Positions 17,157 to 25,086 of a stretch of 64,000 nt of DNA are shown one piece after another. Source of the stretch: CAMAUF01 sp046152925 (lineage in GTDB: Bacteria > Chloroflexota > Dehalococcoidia > Tepidiformales > Tepidiformaceae); the NCBI GenBank assembly GCA_046152925.1, contig JBJXFX010000159.1, positions 1 through 64,000 on the forward strand, written 5' to 3'. A program made the position numbers and the translations under genes. The number at the start of each line of letters is the position of its first letter. Position 1 is the stretch's first letter. The notes under the pieces were generated by a model. That model was not told the DNA's origin, searched no databases, and was given only the letters and a program-made list of their open reading frames with translations.

Positions 17157-18011
17157 TCACGGATTGCGAAGCTTCCCTGGCTGCATGTCCTGGCCACACG
17201 CGCCGCCCTCGCGTATCGGCCGCGGGTGGTCGGGACTCAGGATCACCCAGGCGTCTCCCTCACGAGTGAGCCGGTACGTCGATGGCCAACGGAGCCGTTG
17301 GCTCGCCGCTGGCTCGCCCAAGGACACGACGCCGTCCGGCGAAATCGCAACCGGACCACCCAAGAGGCCGACCCCGGCGCACGCGAACACCTGATACCAC
17401 CCCGCAGGGTAGGTCTCTAATTGCGGGCCTGGCCCGGGGGTGGGGGTGGGTGCTGGGAACTGGCCAGCCGAGCGCATCGCGACCATTGGGCCGTATCGCT
17501 CGCGGAGCACCTGCTCCTCGCGGCCCGTTTTCTCCGCGACCTCGACGACGACCCGGTTCGACGCCACATCCGGCCCGACCGCGACCATCCACACGTCCAG
17601 TGCCTTAAGCCCGCTGTAGTCGCCGCTGATCCGTCGAACGAGGGCGAGCAGTTCTTCTCGCGTGTAGGTCACGGCCACCACACGCACCACCGACCGGTCC
17701 ACGCCCTGCCGGTCGATCGCCGCCTCCACTGCCGCTCCGTCGCCGGCGACCGACACCTCCACGAACGCTGGTGACGCATGGACGATTCGGATCCCTGCAA
17801 AGCCAGCCACGCCATCCAGGGCCGGCCCGAGTGTGACCGCCGCCCGCTCTGCCTCGTAGTACCCCGCGGGCACTGTGGCGCCCGGCTCGACGAAGCGCTC
17901 GCTCGACGCGTGGTAGTTGCCCGGCGCACCTGCTCGGCCGCCCGTCGCGATGGCCCAAAGAGCCACCCCGAGCACGCCAGCGAAGGCGACGAACACATCG
18001 GCACGACGCAT
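17157..18011 (-). CDS. Exported/anchored protein of unknown function
   Basis: 284 aa with an N-terminal hydrophobic segment (about residues 5-22, MRRADVFVAFAGVLGVALWA), so secreted or anchored. A GGGGGTT-type site lies 7-8 bases before the ATG. The middle (about 40-175) alternates strands and helices with TREELLALVRRI, a PTPTPGPGP linker follows, and the last part (about 205-284) is a small Cys-containing domain (YQVFACAGVGLLGG, ACGQDMQPG). No family recognised. Confidence 0.6.
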   Translation of the reverse strand: MRRADVFVAFAGVLGVALWAIATGGRAGAPGNYHASSERFVEPGATVPAGYYEAERAAVTLGPALDGVAGFAGIRIVHASPAFVEVSVAGDGAAVEAAIDRQGVDRSVVRVVAVTYTREELLALVRRISGDYSGLKALDVWMVAVGPDVASNRVVVEVAEKTGREEQVLRERYGPMVAMRSAGQFPAPTPTPGPGPQLETYPAGWYQVFACAGVGLLGGPVAISPDGVVSLGEPAASQRLRWPSTYRLTREGDAWVILSPDHPRPIREGGACGQDMQPGKLRNP

Positions 18012-18448
18012 CGAGAGAACCCCCTGCCACTCCAGAACGTTCGAGGGTCCGCCAAGGTTTCAGGCGGTCTCGCACCGCCCTCGAACCACAACCAGCGCGA
18101 TCTGGTGGCAGGAACTCGGCGGGGGCACCAGCTCGCGTCTCCCGACTTCGCGGGCGAGGGGGAGCGTCCTGAGACTGCGTGGGGGATGAGACGAGCGTTC
18201 GTGATAGCGCAGGTGGCGCCTGCGCGGTCCGTAGATTGAGGCGTGCGTCGCTTGCGGCGGCGTGACCGCTCCCGTGTGGTCGCGGTACTGAGGGTGGGGC
18301 CGGCGCGGCCATGGTCGGCTTCACAAGGCAGGGACCGGGGACGAGGGACGCGCGCCCTCCGTTCGCCCCTTGGGGGGCCGTTCCATAGAATCCGGACGCG
18401 CACCTTTGCGCGAACCTTACCCGTTGACCAACCGAGGGACCGAGCCGG
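18012..18448. other. 437-base intergenic region
   Basis: Divergent spacer between the anchored-protein gene and the EtfD-like gene. It holds one inverted copy of the dispersed repeat (18139-18178) and a possible -10 TAGAAT (18386-18391) about 57 bases before ATG 18449. No coding sequence is supportable. Confidence 0.6.
18139..18178 (-). repeat. Dispersed palindromic repeat, copy C
   Basis: Read on the minus strand it begins GCAGTCTCAGGACGCTCC and continues through CCCTCGCCCGCGAAG to a GGGAG end. The first 17 bases are identical to copy B, and the palindromic part matches copy A. Confidence 0.6.
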
Positions 18449-20737
18449 ATGAGTCTGTTTAAGCGTTCGACTGCCCCCGCCGCCCCCGCCGCCAGCACCA
18501 CCCCGCCGGCGCCGAAGGGCACCCGCTTCAACGTTTCGTTTGGCGGGATGCTTATCCCGCTCGCGGGCCTCGGCGCCCTCTCCGCCCTGGAGCTTGCACG
18601 CACCGCGGACCATGATTCGGCCCAGCGCGAGGTGTTCTTCAACATCTCGTACCCCGTCATCATGTACTTCATCTTCGGCGTCGCGATGGCCATCATCGTC
18701 GGCGCCTTCATCCAGCGGATGCGCTTCTGGCGGCTCGGCAAGAGCCAGTCGGTGACCGATAAGCTCGGGCTCCGCGTCTGGAACGTGCTCACCCTTGGCG
18801 CCGCCACGGGCCGCGTCACGCGCGACCGCTACGCCGGGATCATGCACTGGTGCATCTACTCCAGCTTCGCTGTCCTCACGCTCGTCACCCTGGTGCTGGC
18901 ACTCGACGACTACCTGCCGCTGATCTTCGGCTCCGACGCGGAACACGCCTTCCTCAAGGGGCCGGTGTACCTCGGCTATAGCCTCGTCGGCGATGTCTTC
19001 GGCCTGATCGGCCTCGCGGGCGTCGGGATGGCCGTCCACCGTCGCTACCGTGCCACGCCCACCAAGCTCAGTTGGGACAAGCGTGATTCCGAAGACGCGC
19101 TGATCATCGGCCTCCTTGGCGTGACCTTGTTCAGCGGCTTCCTCGTCGAAGGCCTGCGGATCGGCGGCGACGAAATCCCGGCCGGCAAAGAAGACTGGAG
19201 CTACTGGTCGCCGGCCGGCTGGGTCGTGGCGAAAGTCTTTGGCGGGCTCAGCGATTCCGCGCTGCTCAACCTCCACGAGGTCGTTTGGTGGGCCCACATC
19301 GTGATGGCCTTCGGCCTCCTCACCCTGATGGCGCTGACGAAGTTCCGGCACATCGCGATGGCGCCGATGAACGCGTTCCTCAAGAAGCCGGCCTCTGGCC
19401 CGGCCTATCTCGCGCCGATGGGCGACTTCAACAAGCTCTTCGAAGAGGGCGGCAGCCTCGGGGCGAGCAAGCTCCAAGATTTCTCCTGGAAGCAGCTCTT
19501 CGACACCGACGTCTGCGTGCGCTGCGGCCGCTGCACCGATGCCTGCCCGGCATGGACCGCCGGCCAGCCGCTCAGCCCGATGGCGATCATCCAGGACCTC
19601 AAGACCTACATGAACCACGCCGGCCCACTGCTCATCGCGGGCAAGGACCCGGCCGAGCACCTGAACGGTGAGCTCGTGGGCGACTACATCAAGGACGAGT
19701 CGCTCTGGGCCTGCCGGACCTGCATGGCCTGCGTCCAAGAATGCCCGGTGATGATCGAGCACGTGCCCACGATCGTGGAGATGCGCCGCTACCTCGTGAT
19801 GGAGAAGGCGAGCGTCCCGGCCACGGCGCAGGCGGCGCTCCAGAACCTTGAGCAGCGCGGCCACCCCTGGCGCGGCACGCAGTTCACGCGCGAGACATGG
19901 ATCGAACAGCTCCGGGCGGAGGGCATCGACGTCCCGGTCTTCGATGGCTCCCAGGAGTACCTCTACTGGGTCGGCTGCTCTGGCGCGCTGGTCGAACGGA
20001 ACGTGCCGATTACGAAGTCGATCGTCAAGCTGCTCGTCGAGGCCGACGTCAGCTTCGGCGTGCTCGGCCAATCGGAGACGTGTAGCGGCGACCCCGCGCG
20101 CCGGCTCGGGAACGAGTACCTCTACGCCACGCTCGCCGAGGGCAACTCGCAGACCTTCAACGAGATGGGCGTCCGGCGCGTGATCACGGCCTGCCCGCAC
20201 TGCTTCAACACCTTCGCCAACGAATATCCGGACTTTGGCGGCAAATACGAAGTGACGCATCACTCCGAATTCCTCCGGAACCTCGTGACCGTCGGCAAGC
20301 TCAAGCCCAAGACGCCCGACAACGCGACGATCACCTATCACGACTCTTGCTACCTGGGCCGCGGCAACAACATCTTCGATGCCCCGCGCGACATCCTTTC
20401 CGCCATCCCGGGCGTCAAGTTGGTCGAAATGCCCCGGACGAAGGAGCGCGGCATGTGCTGTGGCGCTGGCGGCGGCAACATGTGGCAAGAAGAGCAGGGG
20501 ACCCGCGTCAACCACCTCCGCGCGGCGGAGGCGGCGAACACCGGCGCCAACATCGTGGCGACCGCGTGCCCCTTCTGCATCCAGATGTTCGAAGACGGCA
20601 TCCCGGCGGTGCAGCCCGACGAAGAGCGCCGTTCGATCCGCGCCTACGACATCGCCGAACTGCTCGAAGTGAGCGTGCGGCCGTTGCCACTCGCGGCGCC
20701 CGATGGCGGCGGCAAGCTGCCGACGGGCGTGGCTTAA
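18449..20737 (+). CDS. Membrane-bound heterodisulfide-reductase-like iron-sulfur oxidoreductase (EtfD/FadF-like)
   Basis: 762 aa electron carrier at the membrane. The N-terminal third has about five to six helices (NarI-like cytochrome b-type region). Two [4Fe-4S] motifs follow, CVRCGRCTDACP near 356-367 and CRTCMACVQECP near 421-432. Two CCG domains follow, with ACPHCFNTFANEY, HDSCYLGRGN and CCGAGGGN. This domain order is that of proteins passing electrons from ETF or acyl-CoA dehydrogenases to menaquinone (mycobacterial EtfD is one). ETF genes are not in the window. The acyl-CoA ligase upstream fits a fatty-acid oxidation context. Partner and direction are inferred. Confidence 0.85.
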   Translation: MSLFKRSTAPAAPAASTTPPAPKGTRFNVSFGGMLIPLAGLGALSALELARTADHDSAQREVFFNISYPVIMYFIFGVAMAIIVGAFIQRMRFWRLGKSQSVTDKLGLRVWNVLTLGAATGRVTRDRYAGIMHWCIYSSFAVLTLVTLVLALDDYLPLIFGSDAEHAFLKGPVYLGYSLVGDVFGLIGLAGVGMAVHRRYRATPTKLSWDKRDSEDALIIGLLGVTLFSGFLVEGLRIGGDEIPAGKEDWSYWSPAGWVVAKVFGGLSDSALLNLHEVVWWAHIVMAFGLLTLMALTKFRHIAMAPMNAFLKKPASGPAYLAPMGDFNKLFEEGGSLGASKLQDFSWKQLFDTDVCVRCGRCTDACPAWTAGQPLSPMAIIQDLKTYMNHAGPLLIAGKDPAEHLNGELVGDYIKDESLWACRTCMACVQECPVMIEHVPTIVEMRRYLVMEKASVPATAQAALQNLEQRGHPWRGTQFTRETWIEQLRAEGIDVPVFDGSQEYLYWVGCSGALVERNVPITKSIVKLLVEADVSFGVLGQSETCSGDPARRLGNEYLYATLAEGNSQTFNEMGVRRVITACPHCFNTFANEYPDFGGKYEVTHHSEFLRNLVTVGKLKPKTPDNATITYHDSCYLGRGNNIFDAPRDILSAIPGVKLVEMPRTKERGMCCGAGGGNMWQEEQGTRVNHLRAAEAANTGANIVATACPFCIQMFEDGIPAVQPDEERRSIRAYDIAELLEVSVRPLPLAAPDGGGKLPTGVA

Positions 20738-20754
20738 GGCCGCGCCGGATCGGC

Positions 20755-20760
20755 TACACT
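20755..20760 (+). promoter_or_regulatory. -10 box of the 20767 gene (leaderless architecture)
   Basis: TACACT ends 6 bases before the GTG start. It lies only 17 bases after the upstream stop, so this gene may have its own leaderless transcript. Confidence 0.45.
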
Positions 20761-20766
20761 GGCAGT

Positions 20767-21213
20767 GTGACCACGGATCGCGTAGAAAGCGACTTGGAAA
20801 CGCTCAAGAGTGACCTTCTTGCGAGCAGGTACCTGTGGAACGTCCGCGCTTGGTTTGGGGAATGGCTCCGGCCGGTCGACCGAGTGACCGTCGACGATCT
20901 CGAACTATTCGACCGTGCACGCGACGCGGGCGAGCTTACTTATGATCAGGAGGCCGACCTCCGCCGGGCCGACCTCCTCGTCAAGGGCCGCGCGCGGCCT
21001 GGGACACCGCTTCCGGATGGCGATGTGGTCCTCGTCCTCGAGGCGTCGGCCACGATCGATGGGGGTGACGTTGAACGCGCCGCACGCCGGGCCGCTATCC
21101 TCGGCCGCGCGGGGTACACCGCCGTACCGGTCTGCGGCGGGTTTACCCTTACGCAGGCGGCGGCGACGGCCGCTGAGTCACTTCGAGTGCTGGTGGACCT
21201 GCGGGAGCCGTAG
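20767..21213 (+). CDS. PD-(D/E)XK nuclease-like protein of unknown role
   Basis: 148 aa from GTG 20767. The N-terminal half is helical and charged (DLETLKSDLLASRY, LFDRARDAGELTYDQEADLR). The C-terminal half has DVVLVLEASATIDGGDVERA, then RRAAILGRAGYTAVPVCGG. This strand-turn-helix layout occurs in stand-alone nuclease-fold proteins often carrying a coiled coil (DUF3782-related). The usual Asp-x-Glu-x-Lys triad is incomplete here: Glu is present but Lys is not, so activity is doubtful. No operon partner is evident. Confidence 0.55.
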   Translation: MTTDRVESDLETLKSDLLASRYLWNVRAWFGEWLRPVDRVTVDDLELFDRARDAGELTYDQEADLRRADLLVKGRARPGTPLPDGDVVLVLEASATIDGGDVERAARRAAILGRAGYTAVPVCGGFTLTQAAATAAESLRVLVDLREP

Positions 21214-21310
21214 CGGAGCCGGTCGCCCTTACCGCTCGTGAAGCTCCGGCAGCACCTCGGGCTCGCTGTCTGGGGTGCGCCCTTGTTACTCTCGGGATGA
21301 GGGGGCGGGC

Positions 21311-22147
21311 TTGCGAGAGTTCCTCACGATCTTCTTCGCGCTGATGTTCGAGACGACCCCGTTCTTGTTGCTCGGCGTGGTCTTGTCCGCGCTGGCTGGG
21401 CCGTGGCTGGCGAGCGCGATGACGCGGCATGCCTTTCGCCAGCCAGCCATCGGGATCGCCGCGGGCTCGGCGGCCGGCCTCCTGTTGCCGACCTGCGACT
21501 GCGGGAGCCGCCCGCTCGCCCACCGGCTCACACAAGCCGGGGCTCGCGACTTCGGGATCGCAATGCTCGTGGCGGCGCCGGTCGTGAACCCAATCGTGAT
21601 CGTGACCACCTGGCTCGCCTTTCGCGATGCCGACATCGTGATCTTGCGGCTCGCCGGTACGGTCCTGATCGCGGTTGCGGCTGCGATCGTGGTGGGCCGG
21701 CTGCGGGGGCCGGTCGCGCTAGCGGGGGCGGCCCATAGCCATGGTGAGCGTCTGCGCGATGCTCCAGCCCGCGCCCTCGACGAGTTCTTCGAGCTCTTTC
21801 CGTACCTCGTGGTGGGCTCCGGCCTCGCCGCGCTCCTCCAGACCCAAATCGACCGCGGGGTGCTGACGGACACCCACGGCCTGGTCCTTTCTACGCTCGC
21901 GCTGATGGCGCTCGCCTTCCTGCTCAGCATCTGTTCCAGCGTCGACGCGTTTGTCGTCGCGGGCTTGGGGCCGCAGCTCGGCCTTGGCCCGACCCTCGCC
22001 TTTTTGGTCTTCGGGCCGATCGTGAACTTGAAGTCGATGCCGCTGTACGGACGGCTGTTTTCGGCCGTCACGATCGCGTTGATCACCGGTATCGCGGCCC
22101 AGGTCTCGTTCGGGTTGGCGATGATTGCGGAGCTGCGCGCATGGTGA
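21311..22147 (+). CDS. UPF0718 (DUF318) predicted permease
   Basis: 278 aa with about eight membrane helices. The family hallmarks are LLLPTCDCGSRPLAHRL with the Cys-x-Cys-Gly motif, NPIVIVTTWLAF, LSICSSVDAFV and FGPIVNLKSMPL. TTG 21311 was chosen because GAGGGGG (21299-21305) sits at the right distance; GTG 21275 is the alternative. It overlaps the DUF1980 gene by 7 bases, the usual two-gene pairing (B. subtilis YcgR/YcgQ type). The substrate is not established; metal ions or small thiols have been suggested for relatives. Confidence 0.85.
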   Translation: MREFLTIFFALMFETTPFLLLGVVLSALAGPWLASAMTRHAFRQPAIGIAAGSAAGLLLPTCDCGSRPLAHRLTQAGARDFGIAMLVAAPVVNPIVIVTTWLAFRDADIVILRLAGTVLIAVAAAIVVGRLRGPVALAGAAHSHGERLRDAPARALDEFFELFPYLVVGSGLAALLQTQIDRGVLTDTHGLVLSTLALMALAFLLSICSSVDAFVVAGLGPQLGLGPTLAFLVFGPIVNLKSMPLYGRLFSAVTIALITGIAAQVSFGLAMIAELRAW

Positions 22148-22827
22148 GGGAAGCGGGCCTTGCGGCGGCGGCGGCGTTGGTCGCGTTGGTGATCGGCCTC
22201 CGGGTGGCCGATGGGAGCGCGTCCGCGCTCGTCCAGTCTTGGTACGAACCCGTGCTCTTGGCGACCGTGGTCGGGTTGTTGGCCCTCTCCGTGCTCGCAG
22301 CGATCCCGGTCTTGCGCTCGCCGGAGCCACTCCGGGTCCGGTTCGGGCGTACGGGGCTCGTCCAGGCCGGGTTCGTTGTGGTCGTCGCTGGTGCTGGGGT
22401 CGCGTTCAAGCCCGAGCCGCTCGCCGGGACGGACCTCGAATCCGACCCGCTAACCGTGACCTTCAGCGCCTCCGCATCGAACGCCGATCCGGCGCGGCGC
22501 AACGTTTACCAGTGGGCGTACGAATTCCAGAACAGCGCGCCGTCGAGCTTGCTGGGTCAGCCGGTGGACGTCGTCGCCTTCGTCTTCCATGGAAAGGAGC
22601 CCGTCCCAGGCCGGTTCTTCGCGGCTCGGTTTGTCGTCGCCTGTTGCGTGGCCGACGCGCAGGGTTTCACCGTCCCGGTGGCCTGGCCCGGCGCAGCGAG
22701 CCTGCCCGCCGATGCATGGGTCCGCGTGCGCGGGGCCATCACCGTCGCCCCAGATGGCGCACTCGCCATCGCTGCCCGTACCGTTGAGCCGATCGATGCC
22801 CCTTCCAGCCCGTACATCTATCCGTAA
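22141..22827 (+). CDS. TIGR03943/DUF1980 permease-associated subunit
   Basis: 228 aa. Three hydrophobic segments lie in the first ~95 residues, then an extracytoplasmic beta-rich domain. The conserved C-terminal block RFVVACCVADAQGFTVPV is present, with NVYQWAYEFQN before it. This family works with UPF0718 permeases. The start ATGGTGA overlaps the permease stop, so the two are coupled. The C-terminal end is overlapped by 32 bases by the next gene. Confidence 0.82.
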   Translation: MVREAGLAAAAALVALVIGLRVADGSASALVQSWYEPVLLATVVGLLALSVLAAIPVLRSPEPLRVRFGRTGLVQAGFVVVVAGAGVAFKPEPLAGTDLESDPLTVTFSASASNADPARRNVYQWAYEFQNSAPSSLLGQPVDVVAFVFHGKEPVPGRFFAARFVVACCVADAQGFTVPVAWPGAASLPADAWVRVRGAITVAPDGALAIAARTVEPIDAPSSPYIYP

Positions 22828-24160
22828 CGAACGCGGAGCGCTGGCCGCTTTCGGCGTGGTCACGGTGCTGACGGCGCTGGTGATCGGCCTCGCGCTGCTC
22901 GCGGGCGACCAGCGCGAGCTCAAGGTGGTGCTCGCATCGCCGGGGGACGGGGAAGCGATTGGCGGAGGACAGCTCGCGGTGGCCTTGACCTTCAACCGGG
23001 CGCCAGACCGGCAGGCTGTCGCCGACCGTATTCAGATCGAGCCCGAAGCGGCCGGGACGGTCCGCTGGCGGGGGACGACCATCGAGTACGTCTTCGCCTG
23101 GCCCCCAGCGCCCGACCGCTATCGCCTCGTGATCCCGAAGGGCGCGATCGGGACGCGCGGCGAACAACTTCGCGCCGACTATGTGCTGGAGTTCACGGTG
23201 CGCGAGCCCGGCGTTGCCTACGTCGCTCCTGGAGGGGAGGGCGAGCGCCTCGTCGCCCGGTTCGGCCAGGAGCCCGCTCGGGACCTCCTCACGGGCACGC
23301 GGATCCGGGACTTCGGGGTCGCCCCGGACGGGCGCACGGTCGCCGCAGTCGTCGAGCGCTCGGGGCGCGTCGTGTTGGACTTCGTCGACGTCGCGACGGG
23401 GGCCCGCCGGACGCTGGCCGAGCCAACCGACTTCGAGCTCGCGTCGGTGACTTGGGGGCCTGACAACCAGACGCTGCTCACCGTGCGGCGCGACCGGCTG
23501 CCAGGGGGAGGCTTCGGCGTGCCTCGGCTCTGGCTGGTGCGGCTGAGCGGCGAGTTCGCCGGGCTGATTGGGGAGGACGGCGAACCGGTCGCGGGCGGCG
23601 CTTGGTCGCCGGACGGCCAGCGCATCGCGTACGCCGCCCCCGCGACGGCCGAAACCGCTATCCGGACGCTGGCGACGGGTGAAACGGTGCGCTACGCGCG
23701 GTCGCGCGGGCGGACGCCGGTGTGGTCGCCAGACGGCGCCTGGCTGGCGTACGAAGGCGTCGACCGCGACTTCCGCGAAGGCGCCTCGCCGCTGCAGCCG
23801 GTCGTCCTCCAGCCGCTCGACGGGTCGCCGTTGCGGCTGGTCGGCGTCCCGGGTGAGGTGCGCGCGGCGCCGCGCTTCCTCGACGCGGCGACGCTGCTCT
23901 CGCTCCGGCGCGCGGTCGGCGCGGCGACGAAGGGGACGGAGCTCGTCTTCGAGTCGGTCGCGACGGGACGTGAGGTCCGCGCCCTCGACCTCGCCGCTGG
24001 CCAGGACCTCGTGCTCGATTGGGAGCTCGCACCGGGCGGCCGCGCGGCCGTCTACGCCGTGCGGAGCGGCCGCACGAGTGTCGTCCTGCGCGTCGATTTC
24101 GAGACGGGCCAGCGGACGGTGGTCGCGCAAGATGGCGACCGTCCGAAGTGGTTGCCCTGA
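22796..24160 (+). CDS. Membrane-anchored Ig-like plus beta-propeller (TolB/WD40-like) protein
   Basis: 454 aa from ATG 22796, which overlaps the preceding gene by 32 bases in another frame. It has one membrane helix (about 15-36), an SbsA-type Ig-like domain (about 38-130, with LTFNRAPDRQAVADRIQIEP and IPKGAIGTRGEQL) and then propeller blades to the end. Blade repeats are seen in DFGVAPDGRTVAAV, SVTWGPDNQTLLTV, GAWSPDGQRIAYA and PVWSPDGAWLAYEG. The whole domain faces outward. Translational overlap with the permease pair suggests a role beside it, perhaps ligand capture. That is inference. Confidence 0.75.
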   Translation: MPLPARTSIRNERGALAAFGVVTVLTALVIGLALLAGDQRELKVVLASPGDGEAIGGGQLAVALTFNRAPDRQAVADRIQIEPEAAGTVRWRGTTIEYVFAWPPAPDRYRLVIPKGAIGTRGEQLRADYVLEFTVREPGVAYVAPGGEGERLVARFGQEPARDLLTGTRIRDFGVAPDGRTVAAVVERSGRVVLDFVDVATGARRTLAEPTDFELASVTWGPDNQTLLTVRRDRLPGGGFGVPRLWLVRLSGEFAGLIGEDGEPVAGGAWSPDGQRIAYAAPATAETAIRTLATGETVRYARSRGRTPVWSPDGAWLAYEGVDRDFREGASPLQPVVLQPLDGSPLRLVGVPGEVRAAPRFLDAATLLSLRRAVGAATKGTELVFESVATGREVRALDLAAGQDLVLDWELAPGGRAAVYAVRSGRTSVVLRVDFETGQRTVVAQDGDRPKWLP

Positions 24161-24161
24161 G

Positions 24162-24470
24162 TCATCCGATGTCTTCGAGCACGGCGAGGACGTCCCGGGC
24201 TGAGGCGAGGCTCCGGGGCCGCCACCCGCTCCGATGCGACGCAAACAGCGCCCGAAGCTCGTCGACATCGGCTGACTGTTCGATGGCGGCGGCGAGCTGG
24301 CGGGCGGCACGGGCCCGTTCGGCCGGCTCCGCCTCGCGGCGGAAGGCGCGGGCCGCGCCTTCGAGGCTGCCGTGCTCGGCGAGGAAGTCCTGGTGGAAGT
24401 AGCCGTCGAGCATCCGGCGGAGGCTGGCGGAAGCGGGCGCGCGCTGCTGGCGCTTTGCGGCCTTAGTCAT
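24162..24470 (-). CDS. CdiI-like immunity protein
   Basis: 102 aa from ATG 24470. The segment LRRMLDGYFHQDFLAEHGSL is the signature of the contact-dependent growth inhibition immunity family (CdiI_2), followed by charged helices (AERARAARQLAAAIEQSAD, DVDELRALF). The start lies inside the 3-prime end of the toxin gene (8-base overlap), so toxin and immunity are translationally coupled. The predicted role is cytoplasmic binding and inhibition of the RNase domain of its neighbour. Confidence 0.75.
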   Translation of the reverse strand: MTKAAKRQQRAPASASLRRMLDGYFHQDFLAEHGSLEGAARAFRREAEPAERARAARQLAAAIEQSADVDELRALFASHRSGWRPRSLASARDVLAVLEDIG

Positions 24471-25080
24471 CGGGGTAGCTCGTGAGGACGTACCAGTCAC
24501 TCCCCTTGGCCCGGAGGACGATGGTCGCCGAGCTGACGTCGCGGGCCGTTGTCTTGCCCTGGTCGATCGATCGGCCCACCACCTGGCGGGCATCGAAGCG
24601 GAGGGCGAGGTTGGTGCGGTTCGACCCCTGTTTCACCCAGTCGGTGATCTTCTTCTGTTCCTTCTGGATCGCGCTGCCGACGACCCGTTCGGCGATGTCG
24701 CGGTCGGTGTAGGTGGAGGCGGCGGAGATATCGGGCTCGCGTTTCAGCCGGTCGCGGAGCTGGGCGTCGGTCCTTGCGACGTGGCGTTCGAGGGTGTGGC
24801 CGCCGGCCGCTTCGTCGCGCGCGAGGTCGCGGCGCGAGCTGAGCGTCGAGGAAGCCGTGGTTCGGGTCGCCGTGCCGGTGAGTTGCGTGCGCGTGCCGCC
24901 GATGGTCGCGTTGGGGCGCGCGGTGGGCGTCCGTGTCGCCGTAGCCGCGGATGTAGGCTCGACCGTGGCGGCTGGCGCAGGGGCATCGTCGCCCCGGGGC
25001 CAGTTTGCGATGGCGAACCCGCCGACGATGATCGCCAGGACGACGGCAATGGGCAGCCAGACCTTGAGTTTCTCTTGCAT
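24463..25080 (-). CDS. Membrane-anchored RNase A-like toxin (CdiA-CT RNase A domain)
   Basis: 205 aa. One membrane helix (7-26) leads into a Thr/Ala/Pro-rich stalk (about 38-83) and a C-terminal domain (84-205) matching the bacterial RNase A-like toxin family: GGHTLERHVARTDAQLRDRL, ISAASTYTDRDIAERVV, KKITDWVKQG, VVGRSIDQG and WYVLTSYP. H100, R111, T200 and Y202 fall in the order and spacing of the His, Arg, Thr and Tyr proposed as active site in the Yersinia CdiA toxin. No filamentous hemagglutinin, VENN or secretion domain is present, which is unusual. The immunity gene overlaps its end. It predicts tRNA/RNA cleavage; delivery route unknown. Confidence 0.78.
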   Translation of the reverse strand: MQEKLKVWLPIAVVLAIIVGGFAIANWPRGDDAPAPAATVEPTSAATATRTPTARPNATIGGTRTQLTGTATRTTASSTLSSRRDLARDEAAGGHTLERHVARTDAQLRDRLKREPDISAASTYTDRDIAERVVGSAIQKEQKKITDWVKQGSNRTNLALRFDARQVVGRSIDQGKTTARDVSSATIVLRAKGSDWYVLTSYPDD

Positions 25081-25086
25081 ACGTGC

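Noticed and set aside
17669..20515. 948-codon open frame on the minus strand
   Set aside because: It lies antisense to the EtfD-like gene, whose motifs are unambiguous; the frame has repetitive Asp/Glu/Arg/Val content typical of codon-shadow reading.
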